NCBI GenBank assembly: GCA_025558075.1
Contig: JAHLKF010000015.1
Coordinates: 248,001 to 312,000, forward strand
DNA length: 64,000 nt
Direction of reading: 5' to 3'
Source of the DNA: Gaertneriomyces semiglobifer
Lineage: Eukaryota; Chytridiomycota; Chytridiomycetes; Spizellomycetales; Spizellomycetaceae
Shown: positions 36,662-48,669 of the stretch, one piece after another
Layout: the number at the start of each line of letters is the position of its first letter
Numbering within the stretch: the stretch's first letter is position 1
Position numbers and translations under genes: made by a program
Notes under the pieces: model-generated
What the model was told of the DNA's origin: nothing
Database searches by the model: none
What the model saw: only the letters and a program-made list of their open reading frames with translations

Positions 36662-37339
36662 TTAGGAAGCTAGCTTCTTCTATAGGTTCATCAGCTGTAG
36701 CTGCAGGCAAAAATACCAGTCCTGTAATTCTTGAAATTTTTTGTAACTGGGAAAACTTTACTTTGTTGATTGACATGGATGTGGGTGAAATACCTATAAC
36801 GTTGCAGCCACAGATAGATAGCCAAGCAACGCCTCAAACAGACACCAGGTATTCTAGCAAATCGAGCGAATATACACCTCGCCACCCTCACGTTCAACCT
36901 CTGGTGATGGTCTATACGTGAAGGTCTTTTGCGTCTCAGCCTTCGGCCGATTCAGTTTAAGAAAGCAAACAAGTTGGTCGTATCGGAGTACATGCTGCAG
37001 AACCTTGTCATTAGCACAAAGTACTGGAGCAGGTTCGCCCGATGTGCCTCTGATGAAAGCTTGTCGCTGAAGTGGAAACCGTTTGCGGACAGCAAGCGAG
37101 TTACCCCTTTTATAAGGCAGAAAATGACTGTGCCACACATCAGAGCCAGGCTCTTACTGATAACCGGACATGTGACACAACTGCTGACGTTATCCCCACC
37201 TTACCCTAACTCCTTTTTCTGGGTCGCGGCCTGCAACTTGGTGTCAACGGCGTTGTCAATTATAACACCCTTCAATTGACTTAACCATCAATCCAATCTC
37301 CATACTTCTTGGGGTGGGTTAATCGAGCCGATAGCAACA
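36662..37339. other. Intergenic region upstream of the eL19 gene
   Basis: Same-orientation spacer of about 680 bases. Several chance open frames of 60-115 codons overlap each other, but none has a recognisable domain, a good start or splice support. No RNA gene was seen. Confidence 0.5.
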
Positions 37340-38326
37340 ATGTGAGTATTTGTTGAAGTAACAGGCAAGAGCGATGCGCGGTTCGAGAGGGACGATGGGG
37401 AAAAGATGATGTGTGGTCGGGAACGATATATGCGGAACATTAATAACCGAGACTGGACCAGACCTACCGCCTTTTCGCACCAATATTTCCCTCAACTACC
37501 TGGAGTTGCTACCAGGAGCGTTGATAGGAGCGGGGCGTTTGTGATGGAAGTGACCGATATTGCAGCGCATGGGCCGCGTGGAATTATCCGAGTGAAATGA
37601 GGATCAGTCAGCTAACAGTTGATGCGTAGGCCCAACCTCCGCACTCAGAAACGTCTTGCTGCTGCCGTCCTCAAGTGCGGTGAGCGCAAGATCTGGCTCG
37701 ACCCTAACGAGGTCAACGAGATCTCTAACGCCAACTCCCGTAAGTGGACCGTGTCTCAACGATATGTAGAAGCTGTGATCGAAGACCTGACAGTGACCTA
37801 TAGGCCAGAATGTTCGTAAGTTGGTGAAGGATGGTCTTATCATCCGCAAGCCGGCCGCAATCCACTCCCGCTTCAGGGTCCGCGAGCGCGCTGCTTCCAA
37901 GCGTCTCGGCCGTCACACTGGCCCTGGTAAGAGGAAGGGTACTGCCGAAGCTCGTATGCCGACCACCGTCCTCTGGATGCGTCGCATGCGTGTCCTCCGT
38001 CGCCTCCTTCGCAAGTACAGAGAATCTGGAAAGATTGACAGGCACTTATACCACGAGCTCTACATGAAGAGCAAGGGTAACGTGTTCAAGAACAAGCGTG
38101 TGTTGATGGAATACATTCACAAGGCCAAGGCCGAGAAGCAGCGTGTGAAGCTCCTCGAGTACGTGTTTGTTTCCGTGCTTCTATTTGTGTTTATCCTAAC
38201 CCTTTTCCTTTCTTCAGGGACCAGGCGGAGGCCCACCGTCAAAAGGCTCGGGCAGCTCGTGAGCGTCGTGCAAACCGTGTTGCGTCCAAGAAGGAGGCAC
38301 TTCGCTCTGGCGAGGAGGCGAAATAA
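37340..38326 (+). CDS. RPL19: Ribosomal protein eL19 (60S)
   Basis: Structural protein of the large ribosomal subunit. Exons 37340-37341, 37630-37739, 37804-38158 and 38218-38326 give 191 residues. The start codon is split: AT at 37340-37341, then a 288-base intron (GTGAGT...GCGTAG), then G. This yields [18 protein letters not shown], as expected for eL19; the ATG within exon 2 would give an odd N-terminus. [16 protein letters not shown] and [15 protein letters not shown] are diagnostic. Codon use is rich in C/G-ending codons, as expected for a highly expressed gene. Confidence 0.96.
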
Positions 38327-39308
38327 GTGCGCAGAGTTTTTCTGTATCGTTTTCATCCAACAATATAAGGGCTGCACGGAGTTTTTTGGAGACTGGCGGT
38401 GTTACCGGGGAATAATTATTTCATTTTTGGGTTGCGGTTTGAAAGTATGATTTTACGCTCGAACCGCGTACCCGCAAGTGGTTGATTCAACAGCTGGGAC
38501 CTGTATCAAAGAAGGATTAACTGATCATTGGACGGAGGCAAGGAGAACAGTCCGCGGATTGAAGAGTTTGAGTACAGGGTAGTTGGACCTGCATATTGCG
38601 CAAATCGGAGAGAATAGGAAGCATGAAGATCTCCACAGCTACCATTGGACGAAGACCTACGATCTATGATTGCATTGGATGGGGCGCTGTGCAACTAGAA
38701 GATATGAAGTTCTCATCCTGCCTTATGCTGGATGCGTCCTATCTTTCTCACAGCAATCTGTGATGGCACCTCGCCTCTCCCGTCCATATCTTGTAGCATT
38801 CAATCGTCATGATCATATCTTCATGGCGCGACTCTGTCCAGGTCGCGTACTGCAAGGTCCTTTCCAGAGTGACAACGCCGCTACACGCGTAATGGCAGTT
38901 CGCAGTAGGTGTTTACTTCGGGTGGTGGCATTCATCTGCAGCTACAGCAGGGAACGGACGCTCGAGTCCCGCTTGCATTGTCCACCGATCTAGCGTTGTA
39001 TGGAAAAATGGTCCTCATTACAGCAAAGCTTCACCTCTTAAGAGGACTTGTGTAAGGCCACTCGCCTGCATGATGCCACAACAGGCAGAATGCACGGCAG
39101 GTACGTCCCGTATGGAGGATTCTGGCACTAAGGTCCCGCATTAGCGGCGACGACTCCATAATTCGTGTGTTTGGCCGTACGATCATCCGAGGATCCGCCG
39201 CTAAAAATATCCGATACCACGAAGAGTACCTAATCCTCTTTTCGGAGCAAACTTGGTTGACAGTTCGTTGGATTCCAGACTTGGCGGCATATCCAATCTT
39301 AAGGGAGA
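38327..39308. other. Intergenic region between eL19 and BBOF1
   Basis: About 980 bases. A 46-codon ATG frame near 38623 (MKISTATIGRRP) and other short frames exist, but nothing has family support. No RNA gene or repeat was recognised. Confidence 0.45.
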
Positions 39309-41638
39309 ATGTCTAGCAAGGGTGCGAAGCGAGGGCAAAAATCCGGGACGGCCAATGGAAGTGCCGGTGAATACATGACACAGTAATGGTTCGCGAGTCG
39401 ACTGGTGCTAACTTATCCGTTTTCAGAGGATGGGGAGCTGCGGCTAGCAGAAAAATCAAAGCTGGATGAGATTCAGATAGAGATTTATGAAGCGAAAGTC
39501 AGAGATTTGACCGAACGTCTGGCGCGATAGTAAGTCGAAGCTGATTTTCTCATGGAAATGGCATGCTGCTGAAGACCTCCTTGCACAGCAAGAAAAAATG
39601 TGACATTCTTACGACGGAGAATTTGGCACTGGGTCAGGCAAATGCGAAGGCTAGCAACGACAAGGTATTTCGGTGTTGAACCTCTGACTATGCGAACCGG
39701 AAGACTGGAAGCCTAATTTGCGCCCTTAGCAAGATATTGTCGAGTTCCTCAACATTAAAGTGGGTGAACATGAAAAGCACATCACTGGATTGGAGGAGAA
39801 GGTTGCGCAGCTGGAACAAGACAAGCGGGACATGGAAGTTCAAGCGAAAGCCGACTTGGAGAATTCTATGCGAGACGCTCACAAGGAAATAGACACACTA
39901 CAGAACAAATGCTTGACGTACCAGGCTCAACTAAATGATCTCAACGCCTTTGCTGCACGAAAGGTGAATCTCTCTATGAAGGGTTATGCGTGGGAGAGAA
40001 CTAAATTTCTTTTTGTGCAGGAAGAAACAGAAGAGCTTCTAAGGTCACTCAAAGCACAGCTTGAGAATAAAGAGAAGCAATATAAGGAAACAATCCATTC
40101 AATTGAGCGAAAGGTCATACAGGATAAGGTATGGCACTTCTGATAGTTTAAAATCTGGCCACTGATGACAGGACATCTGTCACCAAGAACTCAGTCAAGA
40201 AAGAAATGCTGCAAAAAGTGAACGAAGCGGTAGCAGGGTTTCGGAAAGTGGCCGATCAGCAAATGGCCGAAGTAAGTTACAACATAGGCACCCATTTATC
40301 TTGACCACAGCTAACAAGGGAGCCATTGTAGACGACTAAGCGTGCAATCCGCGAAAATATGGCGATCACCACGCAACTCAACAAAATGAGCGCCAAGACA
40401 CTAGAGTTGGTTGCGGAGAATGATGCACTGAAAAGCAAAGTAGCCAAGTTACGGACGGATAATGCCCTGTTGACCGAAACGGAACGAGAATTGGCACGAC
40501 GAAATCAGACTAATCAGAGGGTTATAAAGATGCTAGTTGAGAAATTAAAAGGTAGGGTAGTCGCAAAGCGAACCCCGACACCAAACTAATAGGTCCGGTA
40601 CGCAGAAAGCGACAAGATGTTGGAGCTGGCATTCGATGGAGGAGAAATGGATCGCGATGGGAACGTTTCGTACGGCGAGACGGAGCATACATTGTCATCC
40701 AACGCTAGCGTGACCAGTGGGGTAAACAAGCGCAGGACAACGGTAAGGCTCAGCGTAACTTTCGCGTACTGAACACTCCCTTATGCGTTGTATGGACGGT
40801 GCAGGGCATTTCGGAGGATCATGATCGTGATGCGCTTGAGAAGGCAGCCGCTGTGGTAGAAGAGATACATGAGTATTGGAATGCTCATAGCGAACAGCTT
40901 CCTAGCGACCTCCGCGACTTGTGGGGCCAATACTTAGCAAGGTAAGCGCCTTAGCAGGACCACAGGCATTGAGCGAGTCTAAAGCGGGGTCCAGATTAAG
41001 CAACGCGCTAACGGGCGTTCCTATTGAAGATGAACAGGCAAGTCTCTGGCTGTTGCCTTCGCTGTATTTGAGTTGACTTTTTAATCTTGTGCGTAGATAC
41101 TCCAAGCGGAGGATGGTGGGTACGGGGCGGGCACTAACAAGTAGCTAGGAGATTCCGTAGCTTACTTAACTTATCCTCAGTTGTCGAGGAGAGCCATTGG
41201 CAAGGAACTGAACGACGTGTGCCGAGTGCTGGTCCATCGAATGTTTTGGCTGGGCCGCCGAGAGCTCCAAGTCCCCGCAGGGAACAAATTAGTTTGCAAG
41301 CGGTCATTAAAGTCATACCAAGTCGGGCACCCCCGGAAGAAGAAGGGCCGGAGCCAAATATCAAGCAAAAGGACGTCGGTGTTCAGACAGCACCTTTACG
41401 GTTCAGCCAGGTGAGTGACGTATAGGTTGCATACTCCAGCCATTTTTCATTAATGACAAGGTATCTCAAGCTGGCGACCACAGAGCACCTGCTTGGTGAG
41501 TTAAGACAATGGGGACCGGCCGCGCAATCGCTCCCGAAGAAAGGGCTGGGAATTTACGTGGCACGTCGCCCAATGCACACGCAACAACTCGCCCTAGATT
41601 CTAATGTGCGCTCGGTGGGCCCACCTTTGCGGTCGTGA
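39309..41638 (+). CDS. BBOF1: BBOF1/CCDC176-like basal-body and flagellar coiled-coil protein
   Basis: Coiled-coil protein of motile cilia that aligns or maintains basal bodies. Thirteen exons: 39309-39366, 39427-39529, 39589-39664, 39730-39963, 40021-40128, 40188-40271, 40332-40556, 40593-40742, 40805-40941, 41001-41037, 41097-41115, 41181-41410, 41471-41638; 542 residues. Long heptad stretches: LRLAEKSKLDEIQIEIYEAK, NDKQDIVEFLNIKVGEHEKH, TTKRAIRENMAITTQLNKM, NQRVIKMLVEKLKG. The C-terminus keeps TTEHLLGELRQWGP. One intron (41038-41096) uses a GC donor (CAG|GCAAGT), and exon 11 is 19 bases. Exon 6 and the last acceptor are less certain. Implies a flagellated stage. Confidence 0.85.
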
Positions 41639-41692
41639 TAACATCTATGTATTGGCTGTCTAGTTAAGGTTACTTCGATGGAGATGTAGATC

Positions 41693-43286
41693 CTAGGCGG
41701 TAGTTTCCCACACATGGAAGGCATGATCATAAAAGGAACATGTTCCCAACACTGCCCTTTCCAAGTCGCCACCGCTGGTAAGCTGACGATAAGACTGATC
41801 GTAACTCCAGTCAGTTCCGTAAGCCAAAGAACTATGATCCATGTAACTTTGTCGACATTCTAAGGTAGAAGCAGCTGGACGAGGACAAGTCAGTTCGCTG
41901 ATCACACCGGCACTGCCCAGAAGGGTGACATACCAGTGTCGCAGTGCAGAATGTGGAAGCCATTATGCATGCAAGCCGCTAACAAAGTATGGGGGGCAGT
42001 TGGATGCCACTTCAGTCGCCAGACTCCACCACCGGTGGGAAAGTCGGTCAGCGGCCGACGCATATTCCTATTATCCCAAATTCCAACATTTTCGTCATAG
42101 CTAAGAAGAAATTCCGTCTAGGAATCACGTAGAGGTTGCGCGCCAACAGGTTCAGTACGCACCTGCCGCTCGCGAAAATGTGCTCCTGATGGGGATTCGA
42201 TTGAATACTGCACACACCTGCCTGATGCCTGTTGGCAATTAGAGAATGTAGAGAAACTGCTTTCAGACATCTTTGTGCTTACCACTTGCTGGTGAAGATC
42301 GGTGAAGAGGTACCGATTCGCAAATCCCATCCCTTCATTGTGCAATCATCCGCGCCTGGACAGACACAGCGATTGGCATCCTTTCCGATCACGTACACGC
42401 CGGCAGACCACTCACCAGTGTATACGGTGGTAGTTCTCCAATAATCAAAAGCAGCAATCCAGGCCTCAAAGCCATGAGCATGCCATTCGGTTTTTTTCGT
42501 TAAACTACCGTTGGCCACTGACAAAAGCGCCACATTCCCATCACTTTCGCTGATGACAATATCCACTTCATTCGATACCAAGCGATTGCTCCAATCCAAT
42601 GACAAACTCAACACCTCACTCTTCTCATTTGAGTACTGGGCCAATTGTTGGAGACTTTTGGACTAATACAGGTTAGGGCGCGGCTGGACAAACTGCCGCG
42701 CAAAAGTACATACACTGTCCAAGGTGTATAGCCGAGTTTGGCCCAACGCATCAACAGCTCCAAGGCATGGTAGGTCATTTATAAGATGATGCGCCCTTTC
42801 ATAAGGTGTATCAAATGAGGGCTCCCAGCTACAAAGGTAAGGTCAACATCTTACCATTTCAGGTCGAGTATAGCACCCGTTTCCAACCGAGAAGTTTCCT
42901 TGCTGGAAACTGCTATGAGAGTCCGCGCGATGCCTCTCACGAAACAAGATGCTCACACGCTAACAGATCCTTGAGTGTCGCAGACGTCGAACATCAGGAT
43001 CCGACCCAGTCGGCTGGTAGTAGGGGTGCTCTTTGTGTCATCTGGATTTGAATTATGATCTCCCGGAGTGGTCTCAGGAGCTTCAGGAGCCCATAAAGAG
43101 CCATCTTTCAAGACTGATGCGGTATTCATCAGTTACGCCCATCACGCATAGAGTTCGATTGAGGAACAGCTGCCTACCTTGGTAAGTACCCACGGCAACA
43201 ACGTCGTGGAAGCCATCGACTGGACAGAATTCTACAGCATCTGCGCTGTATAATGTGTCGATACGAGCATGCGTTCGTATGGGCAT
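41693..43286 (-). CDS. DPH7: Diphthine methyl ester hydrolase DPH7 (WD40)
   Basis: Removes the methyl ester in diphthamide synthesis on eEF2. Nine exons: 43178-43286, 42957-43113, 42855-42902, 42714-42828, 42416-42662, 42283-42355, 42163-42228, 41934-42100, 41693-41874; 387 residues. [91 protein letters not shown] and GTDWSY follow the family blade by blade. The 60-base intron 42356-42415 is stop-free and in frame, so it can be mistaken for coding sequence. Confidence 0.93.
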
Positions 43287-43466
43287 CCTGTGTCAAAAAC
43301 TGTACGGCTTGCCGGAATGGTCAGTTACACATAAGAGCTCGTGGAAGACGCAGACGTAAGGTATTACCAGACCGATCAGTCAACTACCGAGGAACTGATT
43401 ATATTGTGGTGTAAATCATATTTATGCTAGCTCTCTCGGCTAGAACCAAAATATAAGTATTACTGA

Positions 43467-45172
43467 CTACTGCATTATGTTGTCCTCGTCCTCGTCTCCC
43501 TCATTTTCATGTGAGTTGAGATTCATTGCCTCCATGTCATCCAGCAATTCATCAACGTCAATCTCTGGGAAATCCGCCTCAGGTTCTTCATCATCCTCTC
43601 CCATGTAGGCCGCATCCTCCTCAGGGGGTTGTTGTTGCCTGGCCTTAGCATTCGCATCCTTATATAGATTAACCATCCCACGGAGCTCCTGATCCTCCTC
43701 GAGATCACGCAAGAAGTACTCGTAATCCATCTCATTCCGCGCTTCTTCAGCCTTGGATCGGTTAACGTACTGAAGTTCTTCCTCTTTAGCAAGCGTCTTG
43801 AGTTTCCAACCTCTTGCCTTGCCCTTCTTTCTTGCGTTGGGATAACTCTTACGCACAAGCACAACATCTGGAATGTTCCCTTGAAGCCGCGCAACGCTAT
43901 TTAACGCATCCCAGTTTTCCGAATTGAAATTGCTGTGGGTGAGGTCGTAACCAAGGCAATGGTCACCAGGATTCAAGATGCGACCAAGGTGAGTTCTCAC
44001 GAGGTACGTTCTTGACATGTCGTTCGCCTTGCACACTTCAACCGTTGCAAGCGCATGGCGTCCATTAACCGGTCCTTCCAGTTGCGAGTCAATCACGTAG
44101 AATTCAACCAAGTCTTTGGTTTCGCATAATGCAGGGAAGGGTGAATCCCAGTAAACAGGCGGTCTGACCTCTACGACTTTCAAAGTGTTCGGGTCCAGCA
44201 GGTTGATTGAATTACTAACTCGGTTGCACAGAAGGAGCTGGCTCGTGTTGGAAAGCTGCCGAGCCAGCTTGCCTGATATACAGACTAGATCGTCTTTGCA
44301 GATTGGAACAAGTTCAACCGAGTAAGTGAACTTATAATTCTTTGTTCCGCTTTGAATGTCCTGGGATACCAGCTGCTCCGACGTCTTCATCTTCATCGGA
44401 ACGACCGCTTGTAGGAATTCCACCATCTTCACAGCGTGTGACCGTTGAACATAGTAGAAATCTAGACCGTCACGGTATTCTTTGATATTGGTGGTATCAC
44501 GGTGAGCATTATGTTTCAAGATAAGTTGCTCCAGCCACAAGAAAGTCCGCTTGTGTGCAACCTTTTGTCGTACTTGTACGATGGCCTTCCATGTCAGTTG
44601 TGCATCGACCCGCTGGCACTCCTCACAATGTTGTGTCGCTACAATGTACTCCACCACGAAAATCTGTTGAAGAATTGTGGATGCAAATACCTGACACACA
44701 CTCCAAATTAGTATTTCTACCCGAAAATCATCATTCACACCAGCATACACACCTCCTTCTGAATAGTAAGTTTGACTTTAAGCCTTCGAGAATGAGGCTC
44801 TGTCCATATGAAGCCGGCATCCACCAAGCGTACTTTGTTCAGACCGCGAAGCTTCTTCAGACATAATGCGAGCAGCTCTCTACTCTCCAGTTCCGCCTTT
44901 ACCCAAATATTTGGTGGTTGGAGATAGCGGTCGCAGCCTTTACAAAAATGTACTGTTGCTTGCTTGGGAATACCTTCGGTGATATCAACGTCGGATCGGA
45001 TACAGTTGACGCACATGTTCGCCGGATTCGGTGCAATCACGGTGCCACAAGATGCGCACAGACTACATAGCAGTGATAGTTAATATCTTCTACAGCATCA
45101 GGCGCTCGCTCTCTACTTTATCACATACATGCGCTGCTCCGTACGAGCGGGGTCATATATCATGCCATCCAT
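43467..45172 (-). CDS. NMD3: 60S ribosomal export adaptor NMD3
   Basis: Bridges pre-60S subunits to Crm1 for nuclear export. Exons 45129-45172, 44753-45062 and 43467-44690 give 525 residues. The zinc-binding start is rebuilt by splicing (LCASCG, then MCVNCIR and FCKGCDRYLQPP). ALESRELLALCLKK-type wording appears as AELESRELLALCLKK. The second exon ends before a GTGTGT donor, after which VFASTILQQIFVVEYIV resumes. The acidic C-terminus ends with a DELLDDMEAMNL-type segment that includes likely leucine-rich export signals. The ATG (ACCATGG context) was chosen as the start of exon 1. Confidence 0.96.
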
Positions 45173-45670
45173 GGTTGCTTCCAGCAGCGCCGAACAGGAA
45201 ACGTTGAAATCAAAATAGGAATCGCCTCTTCTCGTCGCAGGGTTGATTAGTTGACGATTCGCCTTTGAATAAGTCTTCAATTTTGAAAGCTTCTCCGCAT
45301 AGCATTGATGCAACCCTCAGAACTTAGAAATTCGCCAAAAAGAACTCAACCCGGCCGGTCACGTGTTTGTACTTATTGATAGGCAATGGCCTTGACCTTG
45401 GTGCAGATAAGCATCTCTTTGAAAAAGGTCCAAGCCGAGGTGAAGGCGACTACTTCAATTCCAGGAAGGCGAATACCTGTATGAAATGCCGCCGAGTTGT
45501 GTCCAGTGTGTTTCCGCCCGTAATGTGATGAGTCGGCTGTTTCGCTGTCGCCCAACGTCTTCGTTCAGACTGTGACAAACACGCGCTACGTAAGCAAACC
45601 CCGACAAGCTACCCAGATCTTAGGACAGCACGCCTGCCGTGACGGCGATTACCTCGCCGAGCGTACCGAT
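45173..45670. other. Divergent promoter region between NMD3 and the coiled-coil gene
   Basis: About 500 bases. A 60-codon minus-strand frame (45373-45555, ending TKVKAIAYQ) is present but is not supported by any family or splice partner. The region is best regarded as a shared promoter. Confidence 0.4.
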
Positions 45671-47375
45671 ATGCTGCCAGCAGAATGCGATCGTTATCAT
45701 GGCAAAAGTTCCAGAACGGCGTCGGAGTCGATATTGGGTGTTATCACCCGCACGGTGCCTCCTCAAGAGCTTCATGAAGTGCGGCGATTGTTGGGCTCCG
45801 ATTCCGTAGCAGCACTGGAAGACCTGCACCAAGAGCTGGATTCTCTAAAACAGGTGTATAGCGACTGTTTGGTAAGCGAAATATGCCGATAGGCGTGTAA
45901 AAAGGATTGGAGAATTTGGTTGACAACTTACAGCCCATACCAGTCAATACGGACAACTTGAATTCCTCCGGATTTGAAAGGGGTGCATTGGTTCAGCGCA
46001 TAGGCATGCTAGTCAATGACTTAACGCAGGTAATAAATACCGCAATCCTTTCTATTGAGGATGAATCTCAATCTCACCTGTTTGTCACTTGGAAATAGAC
46101 TGAGCAATCGACACTGCTAATCAGTGAAGCAGAACAGGCCTTGGGTACGTACGCATTGAGTGCGTGCTCAACTGAATGACAACTTAAACAATACAATAGT
46201 AAATCAAGTTTTGTATGAATTGCGACAGAAGAAATCCTCGAGCCGACGTAGTGAGTACTTCTGCTGATAGCACGAGAAATCACAGCGTTACCGATGCGAT
46301 CATGTTGCAGATCTTGCCAAACCGAACGGTTGTGACATTGTGCCTATATCGTGGAACGGCGTCGTTACTTATGAGAAGCTGCAGCAGTCAGAAGACGTCC
46401 TGTTTGCAATGAGGTGAGGCGATTGTGAATGATTAATTTCAGGGAAGCTATTGTAGTAATAATGTACCTATTTATGAGAGATGTGTTAGCGCTGGAGAAA
46501 TCTCAAGTGGCTCGTTCTATTGACGACATGCGAGAACGGATGGAGACCGTGCTATCTAGCAAACGGTCAGCATAGAGCCGATGCTATGCGTCGCGGTACT
46601 CCACTGACTTCCTGCGTTGAACAGAATGGCTGTTTGGGAAGAGAATAAATGCGTTCCATTGATACCTTTGCGGGAGCTTGCCAATAAACTAGAGGTGCGT
46701 CCATACCACCTTCTATTACATATCGCTCACTAAAAAAGTATCGACAGGGGCGGCAGCGGGAACGGGAGCGAATGTCACAGCTTGAAACCTTATTTGGAGG
46801 CAAAATGACAGGTATGAAAATCTTAATTTGTTTTACTCAAGAGGAGATCGCTAAATTTCGACTTTGTAGAGCAATCAAGACCTGCATCTTACCCTCTTCA
46901 ATCACCAAAACATGAGAAGAACCGCCAAGAACGAACATCGGCATCCGCGCCGGTTAAGACGCTTACTGCTGACGCAGAGCTTGCAGAGTTGTTTGCAGAG
47001 TTTGCCGAGCTGGAGCGGCCACTCACTAGAGGCAGTGTACAATTAGACATTGGTGCACCGACCGTGCCGGACAGCCCATCGTCACCATCCAAACCACTGG
47101 CTGGGGATACATCAATACCTAGCCGCGATGGGTCAGCAAAAGGATTAAGGCGTAACCCACGTAAGCCCGAACCTCCGCCCTCTAGCCCGCGACAAGCAAG
47201 GGCCAGCGCGGTAAGGCCTCGCCCCCCTCAAGCACGTCCTCCAACCGCTTTAGACCGTTCGAAACCTCAGCCTGTGCCACCCATCCGGCTGCGTCGCCTC
47301 ATCAGGCGTGATTCAGCACCTACAGGCGTCCCGATGCCACAACCAATTCCCGTAGAATCAACACACCTTTCCTGA
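45671..47375 (+). CDS. Unrecognised coiled-coil protein with proline/arginine-rich tail
   Basis: Nine exons fit in phase: 45671-45853, 45934-46029, 46099-46144, 46200-46250, 46311-46413, 46443-46565, 46625-46694, 46748-46811, 46870-47375; 413 residues. The N-terminal half is helical (QELHEVRRLLGSDS, ALEDLHQELDSLKQ, TLLISEAEQALV, EKSQVARSIDDMRERMETV, GRQRERERMSQLETLFGG). A short acidic helix (AELAELFAEFAELERPL) precedes about 115 residues rich in Pro, Arg and Ser (PSSPSKPLAG, PRPPQARPP). I recognise no domain. A cytoskeletal or centriolar role is a guess from composition. The start and some small exons are uncertain. Confidence 0.6.
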
Positions 47376-47480
47376 AGAGGGCCATTCTGTCCGCGTAGGC
47401 GCTCTAGACATGAGCGGATGTATTTGTGTTCTATCCTCTCTACTATATCACTATCTAGAACCTTTCGGGTCTGATACTTT

Positions 47481-48295
47481 CTATGGCTTTTGCACAAGCG
47501 GCCTTGGCAGTTCGAATCCGCTTGAAACCCTACCATACATGACACCACCTAAACGGCCGAGGGGCCGGAACTCTTTCATGTCCACAACACCCTGCTCTTC
47601 CTTCCAAACTCCCTTCTTCACGTGCGCCTTGATGACCTCACCTAGTACTACTCCCGCGGTAGGGCGCCCGTCTTTGTTGTGTAGTATGTTGACATGCTTA
47701 ACGCGGCACTCGAAAGACACGGCGCTTTCTGCTACGAGTGGAGGGCGAACTTCGGTAGCTGGCGTGGTTGTCAGACCGGACGGCTCAAGTTCCGAGACAT
47801 CGGGAGGATAGTTCGTCGTTGAATGGTTTGCAGACTCCACGTAGTGTTCGGACATGGTGTTGACGACGAACTCCGAGGTCGCAAGGATGTTCCGCAATGT
47901 ATCCTTCATGCCGGTGCGGCCGTAGTTTACGGAAACCTGGACGTACGTACACGATAAGAACCACCGTCTGCTACTGTGAAGTTAAGCAGTCTTACCATGA
48001 GGGTAGGGGGATCATGACAGACCACATTGAAGTAGCTGTATGGAGCCACGTTTACTACTCCAGTCGCAGGGTCCACGGTGCTCACCAAGGCAATTGGACG
48101 AGGTACAACGCTACTGATAAGCATTTTGTAGCAGTCCGGCTTGGCCATTTGGGTCGGGTCAATGACGAGGGTTTCTCCATGAGATTCTGGTGCGGGTTGA
48201 TTTACTCCCAATGTCCAGTCTGCGTGAGGCGGTGTCGTGAGGTGGAAGGAAGCATCCTCATCGAACGGAGGGAGGGCAGTTGTCGGAATAGTCAT
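47481..48295 (-). CDS. Flavin-reductase-like FMN-binding split-barrel protein
   Basis: Exons 47996-48295 and 47481-47936 give 251 residues. After a short leader, KMLISSVVPRPIALVSTVDP, VNVAPYSYFNVVCHDPP and, across the intron, VSVNYGRTGMKDTLRNI match the flavin reductase (DIM6/NTAB) family. NILATSEFVVNTMSE follows, and the C-terminal half holds the barrel. Such proteins bind FMN and act as NAD(P)H:flavin oxidoreductases, but the substrate here is unknown. Divergent from prefoldin 3. Confidence 0.9.
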
Positions 48296-48669
48296 TCTGT
48301 GGTAGGAAGTTCAGAGGTCCTCAGAGGTGTCTTACAAACTTAATCCACCGCGCTAACGTAAACAAAAGCCTTTCAAAAGCACTACGGACCACACAGAAGT
48401 CCTCCAAAATACTATTATAGACTCAAAAGCAGGCGCCTGTCTGCAGTATAAACAAAGTCTTCACGGAAGAGAACAAAGTGCGCGCGACCAAAGTGTTCTT
48501 GCTCGCGCTCTGATACGCGGCGGCACAGTTTTGAAACGTTATTCGCTGCGAACGGACAGATTCAACGTCGGCAATCAACGAAAACTGGCACCGCGCACGA
48601 TCGCAGCAGCATAACGCAGCAGCAGACGAAGGAAAGAGCTTTTCAGCACAGCACGAAGAAGAAGGACCA

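Noticed and set aside
37621..37630. ATG at 37621 as the eL19 start
   Set aside because: It gives a non-conserved N-terminus and lies across a good acceptor (GCGTAG). The split start restores the family sequence.
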